Shown piece after piece: positions 9,019-16,558 of a stretch of DNA of 64,000 nt. Under the pieces are notes generated by a model, which was not told the origin of the DNA, made no database searches, and saw nothing but the letters and a program-made list of their open reading frames with translations. How positions within the stretch are numbered: position 1 is the stretch's first letter; each line of letters opens with the position of its first letter. Origin of the DNA: Nostoc sp. UHCC 0870 (GTDB lineage Bacteria; Cyanobacteriota; Cyanobacteriia; Cyanobacteriales; Nostocaceae); contig NZ_CP091913.1 in the NCBI RefSeq assembly GCF_022063185.1, forward strand, positions 822,501-886,500, written 5' to 3'. Made by a program: the position numbers and the translations under genes.

Positions 9019-9378
9019 TCCCCCACTCAGTTCAATCACATTCCCATCTGGATCTTTGACAAAGATAGCAGCACGACCAGAAGCACTGGCTTGTATGGGA
9101 TAATTTTGATGGAGTAATTCTTGTTTGGCTGCGTCTAAATCTGCAACCGAGAAAGCAACGTGGGGATTGCGTCCCCATTTGTCGTTGGGTTTTTCTGTCG
9201 GTACATCGGATGCAACTATCAGGTGGATTTGATAGTTACCCACTTGATACCATGCACCAGGATATTTTAAAGTGCGGTCGATTTTGGATAACCCCAAAAC
9301 CTGTCCATAGAACTTTTCCGCCCGTTCTAAGTCAGTCACGAGAATAGCTGTGTGGAGACTCTGAGTAATCTGCATCAT
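9016..9378 (-). CDS. VOC (glyoxalase/bleomycin-resistance) family protein
   Basis: The 120-residue protein reads MQITQSLHTAILVTDLERAEKFYGQVLGL and ends FVKDPDGNVIELSG. This is the paired beta-alpha-beta-beta-beta layout of the vicinal oxygen chelate superfamily. Metal ligands are plausible at the first His (SLHTA), His in IHLIVA, His in PHVAFSV and the final Glu. The substrate cannot be inferred. I prefer one of the tandem Met codons at 9378/9375, because the upstream extension to 9426 (MGANRSKWNKRDRT) does not belong to the fold. It stands alone next to repeat arrays. Confidence 0.8.
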   Translation of the reverse strand: MMQITQSLHTAILVTDLERAEKFYGQVLGLSKIDRTLKYPGAWYQVGNYQIHLIVASDVPTEKPNDKWGRNPHVAFSVADLDAAKQELLHQNYPIQASASGRAAIFVKDPDGNVIELSGG

Positions 9379-9440
9379 TAGTAAAGTGCGATCGCGTTTA
9401 TTCCATTTTGACCTATTCGCACCCATACCATTAAACCTTA

Positions 9441-9467
9441 TAGAGACGTAGCATTGCTACGTCTCTA
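9441..9467. repeat. Perfect 12-bp hairpin
   Basis: TAGAGACGTAGC at 9441-9452 pairs with GCTACGTCTCTA at 9456-9467 around a 3-nt loop. No T-run follows, so it looks like a dispersed palindrome rather than a terminator. It abuts the heptamer array. Confidence 0.8.
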
Positions 9468-9660
9468 CTCAACACTCAACACTCAACACTCAACACTCAA
9501 CACTCAACACTCAACACTCAACACTCAACACTCAACACTCAACACTCAACACTCAACACCGGCTAAACGCCGCACTACCGCTAACAACACTCAGCACTCA
9601 GCACTCAGCACTCAACACTCAGCACTCAACACTCAGCACTCAGCACTCAGCACTCAGCAC
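9467..9660. repeat. ACTCAAC/ACTCAGC heptamer array with a 30-nt insert
   Basis: About thirteen tandem ACTCAAC units run from 9467 to 9558, then a GC-richer insert (9557-9586), then mixed ACTCAGC/ACTCAAC units to 9660. This is a short tandemly repeated repetitive (STRR) array typical of heterocystous cyanobacteria. The insert is nearly identical to 21169-21198. The stop codon of the minus-strand radical SAM gene touches the end of the array. Confidence 0.92.
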
Positions 9661-11249
9661 TAACTCACGACAGCTTCAGCCTTAGCCTCTACTACAGGTA
9701 CATAGGGGGTTTCTGCACCTTGGGCTAAGTATTCCGCTAGTTGTTTTTCAATTTCGTCGCGCACAATTTGACGATATTCTAGAAAATGCTCGTTGTGGGC
9801 GCAAGCTGAAATGTAATGTTCAACAACTCCAGGGTTATGCTTGAGGATGCTAAACAGGTGATGCCAGAATTTCCAGCGAGTTTCTCGTTTAATGCCTTGT
9901 CGCCAAATTACAATCAATAAGGCTTTAATTACTACCAACTCTGGCATCTTGAATGGTGTTTTGTAACGTGGCGCACCCAACATCAGGAAACAACGATAGG
10001 TGCGATCTAAATATTTCACAGGATCATATAAAGCACAGAAAGCTTCAACATACTCTCTAGCAATATCTTCTAAAGGACGGGTAGCAATAAAATTCATCAA
10101 CGTAGTTTGGTTGATGTTACTTTCTTGATTTTCCCGTAATCTGCCTTCTTTCTTCAGGCGATGCCATAATGCTGTGTTGGGTAAGGCTTGCAACATAGCG
10201 AAGGTGGTAGAAGGAATTGCAGCTTGTTCAGCAAACCTGACGATGCGATCGCCTGCGCCTGCTTTTTCACCATCAAATCCAATAATAAACCCAGCCATTG
10301 GGCGTAACCCAGCTTTGATGATGGTTTGCACTGCATCAGTTAAAGAACTCCGAGTATTTTGGAATTTCTTCGTCATTTGCAAGCTATCTTCATCTGGGGT
10401 TTCAATTCCCAAAAATACGGCGGAGAAACCAGACTCAACCATTAAATCTAGCATTTCTTGGTCTTGTGCTAAATCAACGGAAGCTTCAGTATCAAATTTA
10501 AACGGATACTGGTGTTCTGCCATCCAGACTTTTAACTCTTTCAGCAACAGCTTCACATTGCGCTTGTTACCGATAAAGTTATCGTCTACCATAAACACAC
10601 CCCGCCGCCAACCCAATTCATAGAGGTAGTCTAACTCTGCTAATAGTTGGGCTGGATTTTTGGTGCGGGGTTTGCGTCCATACAGCACAATAATGTCGCA
10701 GAATTCACACTGGAAGGGACAGCCGCGAGAAAACTGCACTGACATCATGTCATAAGCATTAAATTCTAGTAAGTCAAAGCGGGGTATGGGTGTGCTTGTT
10801 ACATCTGGTTTTTCGGCAGTGCGGAATTTCCCAGAGGTTTCCCCTCGTTGAATTGCTTCCACAAACATAGGTAGGGTGATTTCCCCTTCATCCAAAATCA
10901 GGAAATCTGCCCCAACATTCTCCACATCATGGGGTGTAGATGTGGGATAAGGTCCACCCACAGCCACCAACTTACCGCGTTGCTTGGCTTCTTGGATTTG
11001 TTCTAATAAATCTTGTTTCTGGACAATCATCGCGGAGAAAATCACGAGATCCGCCCACGCCCATTCTTCCTCTGTGGCTGGACGAATGTTGCGATCCACC
11101 AGCTTAAATTCCCATTCTTGGGGTAGAATCGCCGCTACTGTGACTAAACCCAATGGTGGTAACAGCACTTTGCGATCGACTAAAGCTAGAATTTTTTCGT
11201 ATGACCAAAAGGTTTTGGGAAAAATTGGATATACCAGTAGAACACGCAT
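9660..11249 (-). CDS. B12-binding-domain radical SAM protein (DUF4070 type)
   Basis: The 529-residue enzyme has an N-terminal cobalamin-binding Rossmann-like domain (about 1-140, MRVLLVYPIFPKTFW...). The radical SAM core has the cluster motif CPFQCEFCD (CxxxCxxC, about 178-186) and GIETPDE. The C-terminal helical region (about 380-500) resembles DUF4070. Family members are methyltransferases or related enzymes; hopanoid C-2 methylase HpnP has this layout, but so do others, and no hopanoid gene is next to it. The start ATG at 11247-11249 fits the family's N-terminus. Confidence 0.85.
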   Translation of the reverse strand: MRVLLVYPIFPKTFWSYEKILALVDRKVLLPPLGLVTVAAILPQEWEFKLVDRNIRPATEEEWAWADLVIFSAMIVQKQDLLEQIQEAKQRGKLVAVGGPYPTSTPHDVENVGADFLILDEGEITLPMFVEAIQRGETSGKFRTAEKPDVTSTPIPRFDLLEFNAYDMMSVQFSRGCPFQCEFCDIIVLYGRKPRTKNPAQLLAELDYLYELGWRRGVFMVDDNFIGNKRNVKLLLKELKVWMAEHQYPFKFDTEASVDLAQDQEMLDLMVESGFSAVFLGIETPDEDSLQMTKKFQNTRSSLTDAVQTIIKAGLRPMAGFIIGFDGEKAGAGDRIVRFAEQAAIPSTTFAMLQALPNTALWHRLKKEGRLRENQESNINQTTLMNFIATRPLEDIAREYVEAFCALYDPVKYLDRTYRCFLMLGAPRYKTPFKMPELVVIKALLIVIWRQGIKRETRWKFWHHLFSILKHNPGVVEHYISACAHNEHFLEYRQIVRDEIEKQLAEYLAQGAETPYVPVVEAKAEAVVS

Positions 11250-11379
11250 CTCGTATCAATCCTCACGCTTTGATTGTGATCCCAATTTAACGAAAATAAT
11301 TACTAATTGACTTTTAAGTAGATTGGCTTTAGTGTACCTCTATTAGTTTTTACTGTGCAATTAGTGGTAAAAAATATTG

Positions 11380-11447
11380 AACCACAGAGACACTAAGACA
11401 CAGAGAGACTCAAAGCAATTTCTCCGTGTCTCCGTGTCTCTGTGGTT
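11380..11447. repeat. Hairpin element with 14-bp terminal inverted repeats
   Basis: AACCACAGAGACAC at 11380-11393 pairs exactly with GTGTCTCTGTGGTT at 11434-11447. Internal copies of the same GACAC/GTGTC motif mean most of the 68 nt could fold back. It sits between the radical SAM gene and the ArsR-type gene, and looks like a miniature dispersed element. Confidence 0.75.
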
Positions 11448-11470
11448 GAAAAGCTTGATACATGAAAAAA

Positions 11471-11854
11471 TTAGCGGCGATCGCCTAGGTTAGCGCGTAG
11501 CCCATCGCTAGTGGCTAATGCACTATTTTCCAGTTGCTTTATTTGTTGTGAATGTTGTGCTAATCGGACTGAGAGACTCTGACAAACTAACTCGCACAAA
11601 TCAAAAATAATTGGGTCAGCAATTTCATAAAACACACTCACGCCTTGTGGTTGACGCTTGATAATACCTGTCTGCGCCAAAATTTGCAGGTGCTTAGAAA
11701 CATTAGCTTGTTTGAGTTGCGTAATTTCCATAATTTCACTGACATTTTTTGCACCTGTTTTCAACGCGCACAAAACTTGTAAGCGACTCACTTCAGATAA
11801 AACTTTGAAATACTCTGCAATGGGTGTGAGTGTCGTAGGAGACGATTCGAGCAT
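11471..11854 (-). CDS. ArsR-family repressor, BigR/SqrR-like persulfide sensor candidate
   Basis: The 127-residue winged-helix protein reads VLSEVSRLQVLCALKTGAKNVSEI...KQANVSKHLQILAQTGIIKRQPQG, a standard ArsR fold. Cysteine 29 lies in helix 2 (LQVLCAL), where BigR/SqrR-type repressors carry one of the two cysteines that form a polysulfide bridge. Cysteines 87 and 91 lie in the C-terminal helix (LCELVC), where the second is expected. Classical metal-binding CVC motifs are absent. It is divergent to a persulfide dioxygenase gene, which supports a role as sulfide/persulfide-responsive repressor of that module and of itself. The sensing role is inference. Confidence 0.85.
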   Translation of the reverse strand: MLESSPTTLTPIAEYFKVLSEVSRLQVLCALKTGAKNVSEIMEITQLKQANVSKHLQILAQTGIIKRQPQGVSVFYEIADPIIFDLCELVCQSLSVRLAQHSQQIKQLENSALATSDGLRANLGDRR

Positions 11855-11882
11855 AGTGCAATCAATTTCAGTAGATTTTTTG

Positions 11883-11913
11883 TTGACACTAGCTATTGTA
11901 CCATGTTTATATT
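11883..11913 (+). promoter_or_regulatory. Candidate promoter of the persulfide dioxygenase gene
   Basis: A consensus -35 TTGACA lies at 11883-11888. TTTATA/TATATT follows at 11906-11913 with 17-19 base spacing. It lies directly upstream of the palindrome at 11918 and about 65 bases before the start codon. Confidence 0.55.
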
Positions 11914-11917
11914 ATAT

Positions 11918-11929
11918 TACTATATAGTA
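11918..11929. promoter_or_regulatory. Palindromic operator candidate for the ArsR-type repressor
   Basis: TACTATATAGTA is a perfect 12-base palindrome, followed by a partial direct repeat (GTAGTATAGTA). It lies between the divergent genes, just past the candidate -10 of the dioxygenase gene. That is where a repressor would cover the transcription start. Confidence 0.55.
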
Positions 11930-11976
11930 GTATAGTAGCTAATAACCAAACAGATGATTGTCTAGGAGTTGAGACT

Positions 11977-12666
11977 ATGTTTTTTCGACAACTATTTGAT
12001 CCAGAAACCAGCACTTACACTTATTTGATTGCAGATGAGATCAGCAAGACAGCAATTTTAGTTGATCCAGTGCTAGAACAAGTCAAACGCGACCAAAAGC
12101 TAATTGAGGAACTGGGTTTGACCCTGCGTTACTGTTTAGAAACCCATATCCACGCCGATCATATTACTGGTTCAGGGAAACTGCGGGAGTTAACAGGATG
12201 TCAGAGTATTGTACCTATGGGGGCGAATGCGGTCTGTGCTGACCGAAAAATTCAACATGGTGAAGCCTTGGAAATTGGGCCAGTTGTGATAGAAGCGATC
12301 GCCACCCCAGGACACACTGACAGTCACATGGCTTATTTGGTCAACAAAACCCATTTGCTAACAGGGGATTCTCTACTGATTCACGGGTGTGGACGCACAG
12401 ATTTTCAAAGCGGTAATGCAGGAACGCTTTACAACAGCATTACCCAAAATTTATTCACCCTACCTGATACCACACTCGTTTATCCAGGACACGATTATCG
12501 AGGACACATGGTTTCAACTATTGGCGAGGAGAGAAAATTTAATCCTCGGTTTGTTGGACGCGATCGCTCAGATTTTATCAAATTGATGGGTAATTTAAAC
12601 CTACCCAATCCGAAAAAGATTATGGAAGCAGTACCAGCCAATCAACTCTGCGGCCAAGCAGTCTAA
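11977..12666 (+). CDS. Persulfide dioxygenase-type metallo-beta-lactamase-fold protein
   Basis: The 229-residue protein has the iron-binding motif HIHADH at 57-62, GHTDSHM with a further ligand, LTGDSLLIHGCGRTDFQSG and YPGHDYRGH. The HADHITGSGKLRE and GCGRTDFQ signatures are those of the ETHE1/Blh persulfide dioxygenase branch, not of glyoxalase II. These enzymes oxidise glutathione persulfide to sulfite. ATG 11977 is chosen because AGGAG stands eight bases upstream (CTAGGAGTTGAGACT) and the family begins MFFRQLFD. Rhodanese and TauE/SafE genes follow in the same direction, matching a sulfide-detoxification operon. Confidence 0.9.
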   Translation: MFFRQLFDPETSTYTYLIADEISKTAILVDPVLEQVKRDQKLIEELGLTLRYCLETHIHADHITGSGKLRELTGCQSIVPMGANAVCADRKIQHGEALEIGPVVIEAIATPGHTDSHMAYLVNKTHLLTGDSLLIHGCGRTDFQSGNAGTLYNSITQNLFTLPDTTLVYPGHDYRGHMVSTIGEERKFNPRFVGRDRSDFIKLMGNLNLPNPKKIMEAVPANQLCGQAV

Positions 12667-12693
12667 TAAATTCAAAATTCAAAATGAGGAATT

Positions 12694-13227
12694 ATGACAC
12701 AAACTCAAAAACTCGCTGAAATTGATGCAGTCACACTCAAACAATGGCTGGACTACAACAACGTCTTACTAATTGACGTGCGCGAACCTTCAGAATATGC
12801 AGAAGAACATATCCCTGATGCAAAGTTACTTCCTCTCTCTAATTTGCAGCCGAACCAAGTAACCTCACAAGGAGAACCCATAGTTTTATACTGTCGTTCT
12901 GGGAATCGTTCCGCCCAAGCAGCCAAAAAGTTGATCGCAGCAGATATGAACAACGTCTATCATCTGCGAGGAGGACTACCAACTTGGAAAGCCGCAGGTT
13001 TACCAACCGAAATTAATCCTCATGCGCCAATTAGCATGATGCGACAAGTACAAATTGTTGCAGGTTCACTAGTTGTCATCGGAACTGTGCTTGGTGCATT
13101 TGTCTCACCTTGGTTTTTAATTTTAAGTGGCTTTGTAGGTAGCGGATTAGTCTTTGCTGGGGTGACAAATACCTGTGCAATGGGAATGTTACTGGCGAAA
13201 CTACCTTATAACCGCCAGAAGCCTTAA
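12694..13227 (+). CDS. Rhodanese-domain protein with C-terminal membrane pair
   Basis: The 177-residue product has a rhodanese domain (about 8-112) with the active-site loop CRSGNRS starting at cysteine 67. A C-terminal hydrophobic pair follows (about 120-165, QIVAGSLVVIGTVLG and FLILSGFVGSGLVFAG), resembling DUF2892. It can move sulfane sulfur, probably at the membrane. It begins 27 bases after the dioxygenase gene with AGGA upstream of the ATG, so the two are likely cotranscribed. The fused membrane part would place sulfur transfer near the exporter encoded next. Confidence 0.9.
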   Translation: MTQTQKLAEIDAVTLKQWLDYNNVLLIDVREPSEYAEEHIPDAKLLPLSNLQPNQVTSQGEPIVLYCRSGNRSAQAAKKLIAADMNNVYHLRGGLPTWKAAGLPTEINPHAPISMMRQVQIVAGSLVVIGTVLGAFVSPWFLILSGFVGSGLVFAGVTNTCAMGMLLAKLPYNRQKP

Positions 13228-13231
13228 TTAG

Positions 13232-13330
13232 GGGACAGGGGACAGGGGACAGAAAAAAAGTGTGTAATTAATACTGTGTAATTACGTAGGGCTTACGAAT
13301 TACGAATTACGAATTACGAATTACGAATTA
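13232..13330. repeat. GGGGACA and TTACGAA heptamer arrays
   Basis: Three GGGGACA units (about 13232-13251) and then five TTACGAA-type units (about 13297-13330) separate the rhodanese gene from the exporter gene. The second array ends just before the start codon at 13337. Confidence 0.85.
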
Positions 13331-13336
13331 CAAATT

Positions 13337-14179
13337 ATGACTTGGATACTCGGTCATGTTTTTGCCATTGTTATTGGTATTAGCTTAGGGTTACTGGGTG
13401 GCGGTGGTTCGGTTTTGGCTTTACCTGTGCTTGTGTATGTCATGGGAGTCGCGCCGAAAAATGCGATCGCTATGACTCTAGTCATCATTGGTACAGTCAG
13501 TATATTGGGATTAATCCCCCACTGGCGAGCCGGAAATGTCTTGCTAAAAACAGCCTCTATTTTTGGTTCAGCAACAATGTTGGGTGCTTTCTTCGGCGCG
13601 AAGTTAGCCACCCTAGCATTTATTACCGATACTATACAAATGTTGCTGTTTGCACTGTTAATGCTGGTGGCTAGTATAGTCATGATTCAGCGTAGCGCAG
13701 GTACTAAAAAATCTGATGACCTTACACCTTACCCGCCACCAGTCTGTAAATATTGCTGGTTGTGGTTGGTGAGTGAGGGAATTGTTGTTGGTGTGTTGAC
13801 GGGGTTAGTTGGTGTGGGTGGAGGATTTGCTATTGTTCCCGCCTTAGTGTTACTGGGTAAAGTGCCGATGAAAGCAGCCATTGGTACATCATTATTGATT
13901 ATTACCATGAATGCGATCGCTGGATTTATCGGCTATTGGGGAAACGTCACCTTTGACTGGGGTTTAATGTTGTCTTTTATCTTGGCTGCTAGCGGCGGGA
14001 CTTTTATCGGTGCTTACTTGTCTCAGTTTGTACCTGCGGCGCGGTTGCAAAAGAGTTTTGGTTATTTTTTACTCACGGTGGCTGCGTTTGTGATGTTTCA
14101 AAACCGTGATACATTCTGGCAATGGCATACGCCCAAAAGTACAGCGTCGGCTAACGTGCAGAGACAATATCATCTCTAA
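13337..14179 (+). CDS. TauE/SafE-family sulfite/anion exporter
   Basis: The 280-residue protein has about eight hydrophobic helices. Two related halves each contain the family glycine motif: GISLGLLGGGGSVLALPVLVY near residue 14 and GLVGVGGGFAIVPALVLLGK near 157. TauE/SafE proteins export sulfite, sulfoacetate or related organosulfur anions. Its position after persulfide dioxygenase and rhodanese suggests it removes the sulfite that the dioxygenase makes. The start ATG comes right after a heptamer array and has no clear ribosome site of its own. Confidence 0.88.
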   Translation: MTWILGHVFAIVIGISLGLLGGGGSVLALPVLVYVMGVAPKNAIAMTLVIIGTVSILGLIPHWRAGNVLLKTASIFGSATMLGAFFGAKLATLAFITDTIQMLLFALLMLVASIVMIQRSAGTKKSDDLTPYPPPVCKYCWLWLVSEGIVVGVLTGLVGVGGGFAIVPALVLLGKVPMKAAIGTSLLIITMNAIAGFIGYWGNVTFDWGLMLSFILAASGGTFIGAYLSQFVPAARLQKSFGYFLLTVAAFVMFQNRDTFWQWHTPKSTASANVQRQYHL

Positions 14180-14233
14180 AATTTAAAGATTTCCTCAAGA
14201 TAGGATAATTGCGATCGCAAACAGGGCATAACT

Positions 14234-14272
14234 AAAAATAGTTGCATCCATCTATAAGTGGCTATTTTTTAG
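14234..14272 (+). terminator. Candidate terminator after the exporter gene
   Basis: AAAAATAG at 14234-14241 pairs with CTATTTTT at 14262-14269, with a possible inner CCA/TGG pair. T-rich sequence follows. The stem is AT-rich, so strength is uncertain. It ends only eight bases before radC. Confidence 0.5.
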
Positions 14273-14279
14273 TTGTTTT

Positions 14280-15011
14280 ATGACCTATTGCCTGAGAATT
14301 GCTGATATACCTGAAAATGAACGTCCCCGCGAACGTTTAATGAGTCACGGCCCCAAAATTCTAGCCACAGCCGAGTTGATAGCAATTCTTTTAGGGACTG
14401 GACAAGGGCCAGGTAAACTCTCAGCCGTAGGTTTAGGACAATATATTTTACAAGAATTGGGCAAACATCAACGTGACCCCTTAGCAGTGTTGCGAGAAGT
14501 AACACCTGCTGAATTAATGCAAATACCTGGAATTGGCCCTGCTAAAGCCACAACTATTTTAGCCGCGATTGAATTAGGTAAACGGGCTTTCCACTCTCGT
14601 CCCTTAGACCGTACACCCATTGATAGCCCAATTGTAGCGGCGGCGGCTTTAAGTCAAGATTTAATGTGGCAAGCACAAGAACGTTTTGCTGTCCTATTAT
14701 TAGATGTGAAAAATCGTCTACTGGGTACACAAGTAATTACCATCGGTACAGCCACCGAAACCTTAGCCTCTCCCCGCGAGATTTTTCGAGAAGTAATTCG
14801 TCAAGGCGCAACACGGGCGATAGTCGCCCATAATCACCCTTCAGGAAACTTAGAACCCAGCCCAGAAGATATAGAGTTAACGCACCAATTGTTATCAGGG
14901 GCGCAATTATTAGGTATACCGTTGCTAGATCATTTAATTTTGGGTAATGGTAATCATCAAAGTTTACGAGAGATTACCACCTTATGGAATGATTACCCCC
15001 AAGGCGATTAA
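14280..15011 (+). CDS. radC: RadC-family JAB1/MPN-domain protein
   Basis: The 243-residue protein has an N-terminal UPF0758 domain starting [20 protein letters not shown], with a helix-hairpin-helix segment ([15 protein letters not shown], about 80-94). The C-terminal JAMM metalloprotease-like domain has the zinc motif HNHPSG...SPEDIELT (about 184-200). It is full length. Despite the old name, a direct role in recombination repair is doubtful; the family may act in DNA metabolism. It appears to be transcribed on its own after a weak terminator. Confidence 0.92.
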   Translation: MTYCLRIADIPENERPRERLMSHGPKILATAELIAILLGTGQGPGKLSAVGLGQYILQELGKHQRDPLAVLREVTPAELMQIPGIGPAKATTILAAIELGKRAFHSRPLDRTPIDSPIVAAAALSQDLMWQAQERFAVLLLDVKNRLLGTQVITIGTATETLASPREIFREVIRQGATRAIVAHNHPSGNLEPSPEDIELTHQLLSGAQLLGIPLLDHLILGNGNHQSLREITTLWNDYPQGD

Positions 15012-15041
15012 GCAATTAAGCGGCTGCTCCAAATAAATATT

Positions 15042-15117
15042 GACTCACTACTCACTACTCACTACTCATTACTCACTACTCACTACTCATTACTCATTAC
15101 TCAGCACTCAGCACTCA
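15042..15117. repeat. CTCACTA/CTCATTA heptamer array
   Basis: About ten tandem units of ACTCACT, ACTCATT and CAGCACT types fill the spacer after radC. Confidence 0.85.
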
Positions 15118-15210
15118 AAACAGTTTTCCTGATAACCGCACCTAATCAGCCGGACACTACTACCATGACAAATATTAAATTTGCTTAATACTTCGTTACA
15201 ATGAAAACAA

Positions 15211-15235
15211 CGAGAGGGTTAAAAAACAACTCTCG
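15211..15235 (+). promoter_or_regulatory. Leader hairpin before the site-2 protease gene
   Basis: CGAGAG at 15211-15216 pairs with CTCTCG at 15230-15235, and flanking AACG/CGTT could extend the stem past a bulge. It stands 25 bases before the start codon and could affect translation or mRNA stability. No riboswitch family is recognised. Confidence 0.4.
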
Positions 15236-15259
15236 CCGTTAAAATCAAAGGTAAACGAC

Positions 15260-16381
15260 ATGAACGGCACAATTCGCGTTGGGAATCTCTTCGGTATCCC
15301 CTTTTATATCCACCCGTCGTGGTTTCTGGTTCTAGGATTAGTCACCTGGAGTTATAGCGGCGGACTAATGGCACAATTTCCCCAATTGTCCGGGGGATTA
15401 GCTTTAATATTAGGATTGACGACAGCGTTGTTATTGTTTGCCTCTGTCGTCGCCCACGAGTTAGGACATAGCTTTGTCGCCTTACGTCAAGGAATTAGTG
15501 TAAATTCAATTACACTATTCATTTTCGGTGGTTTGGCTAGCTTAGAAAAAGAATCGAAAACCCCAGGTGAAGCCTTTTGGGTAGCGATCGCTGGGCCTTT
15601 AGTCAGCCTGCTGTTATGCGGTATCGTTACAGTAATTGGTATTACCAGCCCCATATCCGGCCCCGTAGCAGCCATTCTCGGTGTTCTAGCATCTGTAAAC
15701 CTAGCCTTAGCCTTATTTAACCTCATTCCTGGCTTACCCTTAGATGGCGGTAATATCCTCAAAGCCATTGTCTGGAAGATTACAGGTAATCCCTACAAAG
15801 GTGTGACATTTGCTAGCCGAGTTGGACAAATCTTTGGTTGGGTAGCGATCGCTTCTGGTGTAATTCCCCTATTCTTCTTTGGTAGCTTCAGCAACTTCTG
15901 GAACTTGTTAATTGGCTTCTTCCTATTAAGAAATGCTGGTAATGCGGCGCAATTTGCTAAATTCCAAGAAAAACTCACAGGATTGACAGCAGAAGACGCG
16001 GTTACACTTAATAGCCCAGTTGTTTCAGCCAATATCAGCCTCAGAGAGTTTGCAGATCAGCAAATTGTTCAAGGCAATAACTGGCAAAGGTTCTTAGTCA
16101 CCAACGATGAAGGACAATTAGTAGGTGCGATCGCACTTCATGATTTACGCACTGTCAATACAACACTGTGGTCAGAAACACAAATCAAAGACGTGATGCG
16201 ATCGATTGAATCCACCACCATCCCATCAAATAAACCATTACTAGAAGTAGTCCAACTACTCGATCAACAAAAATTATCTGCACTACCCGTCACTCGTGAT
16301 AACGGCGTGCTAGTCGGAATATTAGAAAAAGCTGCGATTATTCAACTACTGCAAAGTGGTACTCAACCAACCCCTGCATAG
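15260..16381 (+). CDS. Site-2 protease (M50) with CBS domains
   Basis: The 373-residue integral membrane protease has the zinc motif HELGH at 66-70 and the second catalytic motif NLIPGLPLDGG at 154-164. About six hydrophobic helices span residues 1-225, and a CBS pair follows in the C-terminal cytoplasmic region (about 245-365). M50B enzymes cut transmembrane anchors such as anti-sigma factors. The CBS pair suggests control by a nucleotide. The purine-rich AAAGG upstream of the ATG at 15260 supports this start. The substrate is unknown. A clear terminator follows. Confidence 0.92.
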   Translation: MNGTIRVGNLFGIPFYIHPSWFLVLGLVTWSYSGGLMAQFPQLSGGLALILGLTTALLLFASVVAHELGHSFVALRQGISVNSITLFIFGGLASLEKESKTPGEAFWVAIAGPLVSLLLCGIVTVIGITSPISGPVAAILGVLASVNLALALFNLIPGLPLDGGNILKAIVWKITGNPYKGVTFASRVGQIFGWVAIASGVIPLFFFGSFSNFWNLLIGFFLLRNAGNAAQFAKFQEKLTGLTAEDAVTLNSPVVSANISLREFADQQIVQGNNWQRFLVTNDEGQLVGAIALHDLRTVNTTLWSETQIKDVMRSIESTTIPSNKPLLEVVQLLDQQKLSALPVTRDNGVLVGILEKAAIIQLLQSGTQPTPA

Positions 16382-16414
16382 ATTTCTCATCGAAAAAACG
16401 CTCCTTCTCTCAAT

Positions 16415-16442
16415 TCCCTCAGAATTTCTGGGGGATTTTTTT
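16415..16442 (+). terminator. Rho-independent terminator of the site-2 protease gene
   Basis: CCCTCAGA at 16416-16423 pairs with TCTGGGGG at 16427-16434 (one G-T pair). A seven-T run follows. This ends transcription 35-60 bases after the stop codon. Confidence 0.8.
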
Positions 16443-16503
16443 GTATAAAGAAGTAGGGTAAAGATGTTTATAATTCCCTCTCTTTTCCCCTCTCTTCTGC
16501 ATT

Positions 16504-16532
16504 AAAAAAAGGGGGGACAAAACGTCCACCCC
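16504..16532 (-). terminator. Rho-independent terminator of the transketolase gene
   Basis: Read on the minus strand, GGGG-T-GGAC pairs with GTCCCCCC around a short T-rich loop, with one bulged T. A run of seven T follows. It lies 27 bases past the tkt stop codon. Confidence 0.8.
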
Positions 16533-16558
16533 AAAGTTAAGAGAATATTCCGTTGCTA

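Noticed and set aside
9467..9660. Possible CRISPR array
   Set aside because: Units are only seven bases long, directly adjacent and without unique spacers; no cas genes are near.
9454..9663. 69-codon frame made of repeated LNTQHST units
   Set aside because: It is the translation of the ACTCAAC heptamer array; no start signal or conserved sequence.
10174..10623. 149-codon plus-strand frame inside the radical SAM gene
   Set aside because: It is antisense to a well-supported gene with intact motifs; shadow frame.
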